The translations under genes were made by a program, and so were the position numbers. A stretch of DNA of 32,851 nucleotides from a virus: positions 1 through 32,851 of IMG/VR virus record IMGVR_UViG_3300040801_001951. One strand, given 5' to 3'. Positions 13,243 through 23,700 of this stretch are shown here, in pieces. The notes under the pieces are model-generated. The model was not told the DNA's origin. It saw nothing but the letters and a program-made list of their open reading frames with translations, and made no database searches. Within the stretch, counting starts at the first letter, position 1. Every line of letters begins with the position of its first letter.

Positions 13243-16200
13243 TTATTTGATACATGTTCAAAGATATTTTGAGTTAAATATGTTTCATAGCATGTTTCTA
13301 ATGATTTTAACTTTCTAGTAAAAATTGCCTCGTTATCATATTTGCTATAATCGCCATTAATCTTCAATTCTAAGTATATATAAATCATTTTAGCTAATGA
13401 AGTATCTAAAATATCATAGTCAATACCAATTAGTGTAGCATTTTCAGGTTCCAATCTATATACTAATAATCTATCCATCATAATTATATCATGTGATTGA
13501 ATATTATATACATTTATATTATATTCATTTGGATCATCACCATCCGCTATATAATAATGAGCAGTATCTGGATCTAACATCATTCTTTGTTTAATAGCAG
13601 CTGGCCATGATGTTTTATCTAACACTTCTCTATACATATATCTATAAGTTGTTTTATCATAGTTATCATTAAATAATAATTCTATAAATGATCCTTCATA
13701 TATATTACCTGCAGAAGGAAATGTTATCTGATGTTTATTTAATGATTTATGATTCACAACAAAATAGTCGTACCAATATTGTAAATCAGCAGTAATCTTT
13801 CTTCTAAGAAGATCTTGAGTATTTATATCTAATTCAGTTTCAATTTTACTAATGGTAGATAAATTAATACTAGCTTCTAATACTTCATTAACAATACCCA
13901 TAGATAATTCAGTAGCAACAACAACTCTTACATATGAATTAGCAGATAAAATTTCATCTTCACCTAAGTACATTGGGTCTATAGTAGATACAGTTCTAAT
14001 AACAACTGTACTTGATAATGAATTATCAAGATGACCCATTGTTATAGCAACATCTGGTATAGATGATTGAATAACTATATTAGCTATATGTTCAATTTCT
14101 AACCATAATGTATCAGAATTAGATTCAACCCAAGGAGCGGTTGTAGCTGATAATACTTCTACTAAACCAATAATTAAATCAGATGATGTAGTAGTTTGAA
14201 CAATATTAACTGAACTTGCTAATGGATTAGCAATACCTAAATTCAAGAATGTATCAGACTTAGTTTTAATATCAACAGAACTTGTTAATACTTCAACAAT
14301 TCCCCAACAATATAAATCATAAATATTTATACTAAAAATAACTGAACCTGATAAATGCTCTGCATAACCAACATTTATACTACAAGAAGCTTTAGTACTA
14401 AATGAAACATTCCCAATTAATGGCTCAAGTTTTCCAGTAATATACTCTGCATTAGTAGATGTTCTAATCAAACTAGTTGCAGATAAAGGTTCTTGTGAAC
14501 CAACAATTATACCAACTTGAGGTATATTTGAGGTATACACTGTATGTCCAACAATAGCAATACCTATATAAAGATCATCATCTAAACCAGTATAAGAAGT
14601 AATTAGACCGGTTGCTGATAGTATCTCAGTGGTTCCTAATAAGAAATGACCACTTGATGATGACTCTGCTAATGTTGTTGCAGTAAGACCTGTATCAGTA
14701 CCAAGAATCATCTCAGCATCAGTAATTGAAATGGAGAATATACTACTTGATAATAGATCAGTTCCACCAAGTAATACATTCAATGGAGCAAGTGATGTTT
14801 GAATTTGAACTGTAGCTGATAATTCTTCTATAACACCTTTCATTAAATATGGAGTTATAAATAATGAATTAGCATGTACTTGAGAATTTAATTGTGAATT
14901 ATCACCAATAAATAAATCAGCTTCACCAACTAAACTTTGAATATCAACATCTGATCTTATTCCGTATTCTACTCCTGTATAAATAAATCCATCAACAAAA
15001 GATTCAATAAAAATATTTGAATTTAATGGTTCTGTTGTACCTAATTCTAATTCACTATCATTTACATTTGTATCTATAATAGCAGAATGTTCTAATGGAG
15101 TTACACCACCAACGCTTAAGTCAACAATAATATTTGATGAAATTAAAGAAATGGCTGACATAATACTACCAACGCTTAAGTTGGCATCAGCAGTGGTTGT
15201 TATTGCATAATCTACATTTAAATCAATGGCACCAATTACAAGACCGTCACAATTAACGACTGACTGTCCATAAGATGACCCACTTTCAAAGTGTTCTGCA
15301 ACACCTAATGTTAGAGTGCCCCAAATTTCAGTTTCAGAATATGATTTACCTCTAAAATTACTAAGTATTAGAACTGAATTTGATAATGATATTACATTTC
15401 CAGTTGATGTTAATGGAGTAGCAACACCAAGAGTAAGTATATTTTCTACATCAGTAGTTATTTTAACAATAGATGTTAAGCTATCTGCTGCACCTAATAA
15501 TAAGATAGAATCTGCAACATCAGATTGAATAATAGAAGTTGATGTTATACCTGTTACAGTACTTACAAGTGGTATAAATGATTCAACATTAATAGTTGAT
15601 GAAACAAATACAGGTTCTCCAATAAATAAATCAGATTTAACATCAGTAGAAATTGTAGTTGTACCTACTAATACTTCTATATTGAATATACTTAGATCTG
15701 CAAATGAAGTAGATGTTGAACTAACACTACTTGTGTATTCTCCTATTAATATTTTAAGATCACTAACATTACTATCAACAAAAACAGTTGTATCTAACCA
15801 TTGCATATTAATTGGTGATAAGGCATCAATTGTACTATAAACATCAATAGATGATGATAAGTACTCATTAATACCTAATGTTAATTCAGATATAGTATCA
15901 AGAACACTAACAGTAGTAGTACTTAATAGTTCAACAATACCCGGAACTACATTGGCAGTAACAATTACTTCAACTAAACAATTGGCTGAAAGTGCAGCAA
16001 ATATATCAACTACATCAGGAATATTACTTACTACTGATATAGTAGAACTCATCTCAGTAACATTTCCAGTTATAAGAGAAGAAACAGTTAATGATTCTAT
16101 AACAGAGGATGATGATAACTCTTCTAAAACACCAGTAGATATAGCAGAGACTTCTGTATAAGAATTAGTATATACAGTACCAACTAAACTAACGTCATTA

Positions 16201-19200
16201 ATTAATTCAGCATCAACAGTACTTCCTATTAAAATAGAAGCTACTAAGTTTTCTGCGCCACCTAACATAAGGACTGGACCAACTGAAGTTTCAACGTGTG
16301 TAATCGCAGTTAATGTTTCAGAATTACCTGCAAGTAATGATGAATCTATAGACGAAACAACATTAATTGCACTTGTAAGACCAATGTAAGAATCAAAAGT
16401 TGCTATACTTAATACATAAGCAGTTCCTTCTAATACTTCTAATGTGCCTGGGATTTGTAGAAATCCCTTAGTTTTAGTAGTTGAATGAATAGTGCTTGAT
16501 AATGGTTGTACATCACCAAGGAATAATTCAGCATCTGTTATTGAAATAGACAGAGTAGTTGATGATAAAACATCAAGAGCGCCAAATATTAATTCAGATC
16601 CATTAGCATCAGTACTTGAAAAACAAAAAGAACATTGTAAATCTTCACTAACACCTAATTCTAATGTAGTATTTAATACTACAGCACTAACAATATTGTT
16701 GGTTGCATTAAGTATTTCATTTTCGCCTTGAGTCATAAAACTTCCGGTTATGGAAATTAATGAAATAGTTGAACCTAATAACTCAACAATACCAACACTT
16801 AATTCTGGTTCAATACTACTAATTGTTGTAGAGGAACCACTTAATATCTCATTGAAATTTTTCATAAATACATTAGATTGAATTAAAATAGTAGATTCTA
16901 ATTCTTCTAATGCACCTGGCACATATAACCATGTTCCAGTAACTTTAGATGTAATTTTTATTGTTGGACTAAACTCTTCTCTTTGACCCCATATTAAATC
17001 AGCATCTTCAACTAAATGAGTAAATGTAATACTGCTTGATAATTCTTCATAAATACCAAGATCTAATACATCAGCTACATTAGGTTGAGCTACAGCTGTA
17101 CCAGTCATTGACTCAGCAGCACCAAGAGTTAAAATAGCTGGAGGTGAACTTAATGTTGAAGCAATAGATGATGAAAATAATTCATCTATACCTATAATTA
17201 AAGGACCATCATTAGTATAACTTTGTATAAATATTGAACTTGATAATGGTTCATCAACTCCAAATGATATTACAGCATCTGCAACTGAATTAGAAAAATT
17301 AGAAGAAGCTAATAACTCTGATACACCAATAACTAAAATAGCAGTATCAGTAACAAATGAAGTAATCAATTCAGATGATGACACAGGAGTGTCTATACCC
17401 ATTGTGATATCAGCAGTAGATAATGATTCAATTATACTTGTATGTGATAAAGGTTCATCAACACCTAATGTAATATCTGCATCTGTTATTGATATAGAAA
17501 AATTTGATGTAGCAAGTAATTCTGCTTTACCAATAGTTAATAAAGATTCATCATAAGATACAATACTAATAGAAGCTGATAATGGAGTATTAGCACCTAA
17601 TTCTAATTCAGCATTAACAATAGATTGAATTAAATAAGATGCTTCTAATGGTTCATCAACACCTAATGTTAAATCACCAGGTAGATTTGATTGTGTAGTA
17701 GAAGAAGCAGCAACTACCTCTAATATACCCAAACCTAATACTGATGTAATATAAGATTGGACATTAGATGATGAAGTTAATAATTCAACCACACCTATTT
17801 CAAGATTTGGTAAACTAACATTAGTTGTAATATCAACAGGAGTTGATAACTGCTCTACAAGTCCTAAATACACATTACTTAGTATAGATGTAGTTATATC
17901 AAGAGTAGCAGTTAATTTAGCAGCAACACCAAGAGTTATAAATACTTCAACATTACTTTCAACAACACAACTAGTTACTAATGATTCATCTCGACCAATA
18001 AATAAATCAAGATCAACATGTGATGTAGTTGCTATAGTAGACGCTAACAACTCTAAGACACCTATTACCATATCAGCATTAACATCACTGACTATATCAA
18101 TAGATGAAGTTAATTCTTCTGAAACACCTAAAGTTAAAACTCCAGTTATTGTTCCACCATCTGTTGTTGCTACAGATAAACCAGTTAATTCCTCACTCCT
18201 ACCAAGAGTTAAGTCTGTTGTTGTAATTGACTGAGAAATAGAAGATGATCCTAATACCTCTATCTTTCCAGTAGTTAATAAACCATCAACCTGAGAACTT
18301 CCTAAGAAATAATAAGTTGATTCTAATGGTTCACCAACACCAAGAATCAATTCAGAAAATGAAACATTAGTTTGAATTGGGTTATGATGCTCTAATATTT
18401 CATTAATACCAAGAGTTAATTCACTATAACTTCCACCCTTTCTAATAAAACTTACTACATCAACAGTAGCTGAAATTAATTCAACTGCACCTTCAATTAT
18501 AAATCCACTAACAAGAGATTCATAACTAATAGATGCTGATAGAGATTCAACAACACCCATATTCAATTCAGCTTCAGTTATTGAAACACTAAATGATGAA
18601 GATGCTAATATCTCTAATACTCCAGTTATTAAAAGACCACTAGAAGCAGTACTAATACTTGTTACTGTTGATAATAATACTTCAACAACACCAAGAACTA
18701 GTTCAGATTCAATTACACTAACAATAGCAATCGATCCTGATAATTCTTCTGATAATCCAGTAGTTATAATAACTGTAACATTTGATTGAACTAATGTAGT
18801 TGAACTTAATTCCTCACCAAAACCAATAGTTAATTCAGATATAGAAGAAGTTGATATAACATTAGATGTTGCTTTTACCTTTTCTGCAACACCAAGAGTT
18901 AATATACCACCAACATTAGAAATAGGATCAGTTGACCCTGAAACTAATTCAACAACACCCATGAACAAGTCAGCGTCTGCTACAGAATTTGTAAACACAG
19001 TTGTTGCTAAAAATTCAACAACACCAAGAGATAATAAAGAATTTGAAGTAGTAGATATAACTGATTGTGTAGAACTTAATCCCTCAGAACCTCCAGTAAT
19101 TAATACTGCATATATATTTGATTTAGCAGTAGCAGTAGCAGATTGTATTTCACTAGAACCAACATACATATCTGAATCAGTTATTGATATAGAGAAAATA

Positions 19201-20699
19201 GTAGTTGATAATAATTCAACCTGACCTACAAGAAGTAAAGAATTCTGACTAACTTCTGTATTAACTGTTGCTGATAATTGTTCAGTTGTTCCCATTAATA
19301 CAAATGCACTAGAGGAACTTTCAGCAATAATTGTAGAAGTTAATGGTTCATCAATACCAATATATAAATCAGCAACATTTGCTATTGTCGCATTTGCAAT
19401 AGTTGATGCCAACAATTCAACATGACCAATTGTTAATGTACTTCCAACATTTGATTGAATAAGAACATTATGAGATAACTCTTCAAATCCACCACCTAAG
19501 TCAAGATTTGTATGTGATACAATTGAAACTACTTGTACTGTATTACTTAGTAGTTCAGTATGTCCAATTATAAGTTCTGACCATTCACCACCTTTTCTAA
19601 TAAAACTTTGTAGATTTATTGTAGATGATAAAGGTTCAGTTAAACCAAGAATTAAGAATGAACTAATTGATGATTGAGCTAATATTGTTGATTCTAAAGG
19701 TTCTACTTGACCTATAGTAAGATCAGTAACAATATCAGATGTTATTGAAGAAGTAACACCAAGAACCTCAACTATACCCAATGTTAATAATGCATCAACT
19801 TCAGTGGTTGTATCAACAATAGAATTAATAGGTTCAGACTGACCAATAGTCAATGTAACATCAATATTTGAATTAATAAGAGTTGATGAAGATACTGGTT
19901 CATCTTGACCTAAATCAATAGATAGAGAAGTAGCTAAACTTATAGAAATAGATGTAACAGCTAATAACTCTGAAATACCAATAGTAATTAAAGACTCACT
20001 GAATGATTCTATTGAGTTTGTAGCTGATAAAGGTTCATTAATACCTAAGGTTAGTTCGGATACTACATCTGTTCTTGAATGACTATTAGCAAATATAACT
20101 TCTTCAACACCTAATATTATAAAACCAGAAACCATACTCTCAATTATAGTAGTTGATCCTACTAAAGGTTCTACTCCTCCTAATATTAATGTAGGAGATG
20201 TTGTAATACTATTAACATATATATGACTGGTCACTAACTCAACAACACCTATAATTAAATCAGAGGTAGTGTATGAAAAAATAGATGTTGAACTACCAAG
20301 TAATTCAACAACACCAAGACTTAAAGAAGCTGTTATATTAGTTTGATTAATATTTGTAGATGAAATACCTTCTGCTAATCCCATTGTTAAAAATGAGTCA
20401 ACATTTGTTCCTATAATAACACCAGTTGAAATATTCTCCTGGATTCCCATAAATAATTCAATATTTTCACTAATAGATGTTGTGGGAATTGTAGACGCTA
20501 AAATCTCTACAAGACCTAAAGTTAACACTGAAATGGCAGACGTACTTGAATTAGATATACCTGCTAATACCTCATTAGATCCTATTGTAAGTGATGCACC
20601 CGCAAGAGTGTCACCACCTACATTAGAATTAACAAGATAAGAATCAAATGAATCATTCCATTTTACATCTGCTCTATTTATAAAAACTACATTACTCAT
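13233..20699 (-). CDS. Giant repeat fibre protein (2488 residues)
   Basis: A very long structural protein, presumably a tail fibre. The ATG at 20699 has AAAGGAAA upstream. Residues 1-30 (MSNVVFINRADVKWNDSFDS, then NSNVGGDT) are nearly the same as the N-terminus of the 20737-26037 protein and probably form a shared attachment cap. Residues about 35 to 2280 are roughly 100 copies of a 22-residue repeat with consensus [LI]-x-[LI]-G-[VI]-x-E-x-L-[SA]-[SA]-[ST]. Two copies carry a 5-residue extension, SFIRKGG. Residues about 2286-2488 are unique, mostly helical and charged (DLLRRKITADLQYWYDYFVV; YRYMYREVLDKTSW) and may be a tip or a partner-binding domain. The repeats predict a regular beta structure (solenoid or stacked beta modules), but I know no named family for them. 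Confidence 0.82.
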   Translation of the reverse strand: MSNVVFINRADVKWNDSFDSYLVNSNVGGDTLAGASLTIGSNEVLAGISNSSTSAISVLTLGLVEILASTIPTTSISENIELFMGIQENISTGVIIGTNVDSFLTMGLAEGISSTNINQTNITASLSLGVVELLGSSTSIFSYTTSDLIIGVVELVTSHIYVNSITTSPTLILGGVEPLVGSTTIIESMVSGFIILGVEEVIFANSHSRTDVVSELTLGINEPLSATNSIESFSESLITIGISELLAVTSISISLATSLSIDLGQDEPVSSSTLINSNIDVTLTIGQSEPINSIVDTTTEVDALLTLGIVEVLGVTSSITSDIVTDLTIGQVEPLESTILAQSSISSFLILGLTEPLSSTINLQSFIRKGGEWSELIIGHTELLSNTVQVVSIVSHTNLDLGGGFEELSHNVLIQSNVGSTLTIGHVELLASTIANATIANVADLYIGIDEPLTSTIIAESSSSAFVLMGTTEQLSATVNTEVSQNSLLLVGQVELLSTTIFSISITDSDMYVGSSEIQSATATAKSNIYAVLITGGSEGLSSTQSVISTTSNSLLSLGVVEFLATTVFTNSVADADLFMGVVELVSGSTDPISNVGGILTLGVAEKVKATSNVISTSSISELTIGFGEELSSTTLVQSNVTVIITTGLSEELSGSIAIVSVIESELVLGVVEVLLSTVTSISTASSGLLITGVLEILASSSFSVSITEAELNMGVVESLSASISYESLVSGFIIEGAVELISATVDVVSFIRKGGSYSELTLGINEILEHHNPIQTNVSFSELILGVGEPLESTYYFLGSSQVDGLLTTGKIEVLGSSSISQSITTTDLTLGRSEELTGLSVATTDGGTITGVLTLGVSEELTSSIDIVSDVNADMVIGVLELLASTIATTSHVDLDLFIGRDESLVTSCVVESNVEVFITLGVAAKLTATLDITTSILSNVYLGLVEQLSTPVDITTNVSLPNLEIGVVELLTSSSNVQSYITSVLGLGILEVVAASSTTQSNLPGDLTLGVDEPLEASYLIQSIVNAELELGANTPLSASISIVSYDESLLTIGKAELLATSNFSISITDADITLGVDEPLSHTSIIESLSTADITMGIDTPVSSSELITSFVTDTAILVIGVSELLASSNFSNSVADAVISFGVDEPLSSSIFIQSYTNDGPLIIGIDELFSSSIASTLSSPPAILTLGAAESMTGTAVAQPNVADVLDLGIYEELSSSITFTHLVEDADLIWGQREEFSPTIKITSKVTGTWLYVPGALEELESTILIQSNVFMKNFNEILSGSSTTISSIEPELSVGIVELLGSTISLISITGSFMTQGENEILNATNNIVSAVVLNTTLELGVSEDLQCSFCFSSTDANGSELIFGALDVLSSTTLSISITDAELFLGDVQPLSSTIHSTTKTKGFLQIPGTLEVLEGTAYVLSIATFDSYIGLTSAINVVSSIDSSLLAGNSETLTAITHVETSVGPVLMLGGAENLVASILIGSTVDAELINDVSLVGTVYTNSYTEVSAISTGVLEELSSSSVIESLTVSSLITGNVTEMSSTISVVSNIPDVVDIFAALSANCLVEVIVTANVVPGIVELLSTTTVSVLDTISELTLGINEYLSSSIDVYSTIDALSPINMQWLDTTVFVDSNVSDLKILIGEYTSSVSSTSTSFADLSIFNIEVLVGTTTISTDVKSDLFIGEPVFVSSTINVESFIPLVSTVTGITSTSIIQSDVADSILLLGAADSLTSIVKITTDVENILTLGVATPLTSTGNVISLSNSVLILSNFRGKSYSETEIWGTLTLGVAEHFESGSSYGQSVVNCDGLVIGAIDLNVDYAITTTADANLSVGSIMSAISLISSNIIVDLSVGGVTPLEHSAIIDTNVNDSELELGTTEPLNSNIFIESFVDGFIYTGVEYGIRSDVDIQSLVGEADLFIGDNSQLNSQVHANSLFITPYLMKGVIEELSATVQIQTSLAPLNVLLGGTDLLSSSIFSISITDAEMILGTDTGLTATTLAESSSSGHFLLGTTEILSATGLITSYTGLDDDLYIGIAIVGHTVYTSNIPQVGIIVGSQEPLSATSLIRTSTNAEYITGKLEPLIGNVSFSTKASCSINVGYAEHLSGSVIFSINIYDLYCWGIVEVLTSSVDIKTKSDTFLNLGIANPLASSVNIVQTTTSSDLIIGLVEVLSATTAPWVESNSDTLWLEIEHIANIVIQSSIPDVAITMGHLDNSLSSTVVIRTVSTIDPMYLGEDEILSANSYVRVVVATELSMGIVNEVLEASINLSTISKIETELDINTQDLLRRKITADLQYWYDYFVVNHKSLNKHQITFPSAGNIYEGSFIELLFNDNYDKTTYRYMYREVLDKTSWPAAIKQRMMLDPDTAHYYIADGDDPNEYNINVYNIQSHDIIMMDRLLVYRLEPENATLIGIDYDILDTSLAKMIYIYLELKINGDYSKYDNEAIFTRKLKSLETCYETYLTQNIFEHVSNKGT
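13860..20600 (-). repeat. 22-residue (about 66-bp) coding repeats, fibre 2
   Basis: About 100 tandem coding units. Two consecutive examples are LTLGIVEVLGVTSSITSDIV plus TD, and LTIGQVEPLESTILAQSSIS plus SF, each 22 residues. Sub-types recur irregularly, such as units containing SISITDAE. Confidence 0.85.
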
Positions 20700-20736
20700 A
20701 AGTATAATTTCCTTTGAGAATTAGTTATAGAACAAT

Positions 20737-23700
20737 TTACGTCACAAAAATACCACCCTTTGTAGAGATTTCACCTGTAACTCTTAATCTCATTCTTAAT
20801 GCCATACAATCTACTTCATTATTAACATCAACAACACTTATAGATGTTCCTTCCAATATTTCAGAAAGACCCATAAACATTTGTCCAATAGTTACTGTAT
20901 TAACAACTCTTGTAGCAGAAATCATTTCTACTAAACCAAATATTAATTCACCAGCAACAGCACCTGTTGAAATTACTGATGAAGCAAGTAATTCATCATT
21001 ACCCATACTTAAGAATGCTGTAGAGGATGACTGAGCAACCGCATTGAAGTGTCCAACATCAAGAGTATTTCTCATTTCAATTTCATCTAATATTACCACT
21101 CCAGGTGTTATACCTTCATGAATTGATACTATTCGTATACTATATTTATCATATGGATCATTATTTGAAATACCAAATCCTGCAACCTTACCTGGCGACC
21201 AGTATGAAGAAGTATAACCTTGAATATATGTTAATAGTACCCAACCTGTAGCAGAAGTCCATCCTCTCACTTCCCAACTATATGGTGTATAATCAGGAGC
21301 ATAGTTACCAACTCTAAATGACATTGCATTAACTACTGTTGGCACTGGAAATGTATATGTAATTGTAGGTTGAGTATCAGAAGGGTCATTCGACCACTGA
21401 GCAGTTGTTCCACTAAATAAATTATCTACAGTTTCATCATTTGATGAAGCAGTAGCTCTTGTTGGGTCAGTTGCTAAATTTGGCGCTGTTGGAGCATAAT
21501 TATCAAATGTTAAACTTTCACCAATACCAAGAGTTAATACAGCATCAGCAACAGAGTTAGAAAAACTAGTTGCTGCTATAAACTCAGTAAGACCTGCAAT
21601 AAGTTCAGGTTCACTAACAATTGTTGAAATATTAATACCTGTATTAAACAATTCTGTTACACCAAGTGTTAATGGCGGTGTATGAATTTGTGTCCATATC
21701 ATTTTAAATGCTGATACTATTTCCAGAACACCAGTATCTAATGATGAAGCATTTGCATATAATACAACATTTATACTAGAAGATAATTCTTCTATCTTAC
21801 CTGGTATACCTAATTCACCATCAGATTCACTAGTAATACCAATAGTTGATGATAATGGTTCATCTACTCCAAGAGTTAATGATCCTTCTGTAATAGTAAG
21901 ACCAAATCCTAAAGTACCCATTAATTCAGCAATACCTATTGTCAGTAAAGAATCAGACTCTGTACTAAAGTTAATAGTTGAATCTAATGGAACATCAACA
22001 CCAAGAGTAATATCTGCAGAAGCTTCTGAATCAGCAACGTAGTTATTTATAAATAAACCTTCTCCAACTACAACAGTTGTATTGGTATATGATAAATCTT
22101 CAATGACACCAAGTGTTAGTGTAGTAGACCCTACAGTTGAAACACAGGGTCCAGCAGAACCAAGTAACTCTGAAACACCTAAATCTAATAATGCAACACC
22201 TACTGTAGAAATTGGATCAGTTGAACCTGAAAGTAATTCAATTCCACCAAGAGTTAATACAGCATTTAAAACATCTGATTGAACATCAATACTAAGATCT
22301 GAAATATTTTCCATTAACTCAATTTCACCAATCTCAACATCAATACCACTAATTGAATCAGTTATTAATAATCTATAAACTTGATAAGATGTTTTATTAT
22401 CAATAAAAGTATATGTTTTACTATCAAATAAACCTAACCAAGTTTGTCCAATAACTTCAAATATATCAGTCCAAGGACCAGATATAGATGAACTACCTTG
22501 TAATTTAAAATCAGTAGGAGCATGATTAAGTCTACTAGTAGCATTTACTTTTAGTTGTTGTATTACTTTCTCATTCCCAACACCAAAATCATAACCAATA
22601 ATAGCATCGCCTGTTAAACTTCCCATCCAAGCATTTACACTGTAATTAGTGTTAGCATTATCAAATGCTCTTGATGGTGGTCTTGCATAAGGGTTTTCAC
22701 CAAAAGCATCACCAGAACCTGTTACATCATTTGACCATACAAGAGGAAATGTGTATGGAGAAGTATGAGCTAAATCTTCATCAACACCCATAGTTGTAGA
22801 TGAAACAGCATAACTTATAGGACCTGCGTCACCACTTAACTCTACAGCTACACCAAGAGTAATAAATGATACTGTTTTAGAAACAACACCAATAGAAGCA
22901 GTTAACGGTTCATCAACTCCTAAGTGTATAGTAGCATCTGATGTAGATGCATTTATAGAAGTTGAAGCAAGTAATTCATTAACACCAAATAATATTGCAG
23001 CGTTAGGAACAACTGATTGAATTGTAAATGATGCGCTTAAAGGTTCAGCAACACCCATAGTGATAGTAATATCAATATTTGTAGCAGGAGTAATTGTTGA
23101 TGATAAAGGTTCAACAATACCTAATTGTAGAACTGCTTCTGTCATTGAAGTAAATGTTGTACTAACACTTGCAGTTTCAATAATACCAGTGATTAACAAT
23201 GCATCAGATAATGTAGTAAAATTACTACTAGCTGATAATTCTTCAACTCTACCCAATACTAAATTAGCATATGCAATAGAATTTGAAGCAACTGCTGTGG
23301 CAACATATTCTGCACCACCTAAATCTATTAGAGCTGTAGATGTAACACTTAAAGTAGAAGTTGAGCTTAAAAATTCATCAACACCTAATGTAACAATAGA
23401 ACTTATAGTAGGTTGAATACTAATACTTGATGTTAATTCTTCACCTACACCAAGAATCAATTCAGCATTAGTTACTGATACACTAAATGTAGATGAAGCA
23501 ACAACTGTACTAACACCAAGGTCTAATAAAGAATTTGATGTTGTAGTAATAACTCCTTGAGTAGCACTTAAAGATTCAACAATACCCATAGTTAATATTT
23601 CATCACCAACAACTGATGTAAAGTTTATAGATGATGATAATTCTTCATTAATACCTAATGTCATCTCAGCATCTGTTATTGATATAGAAATCGTGGTAGA

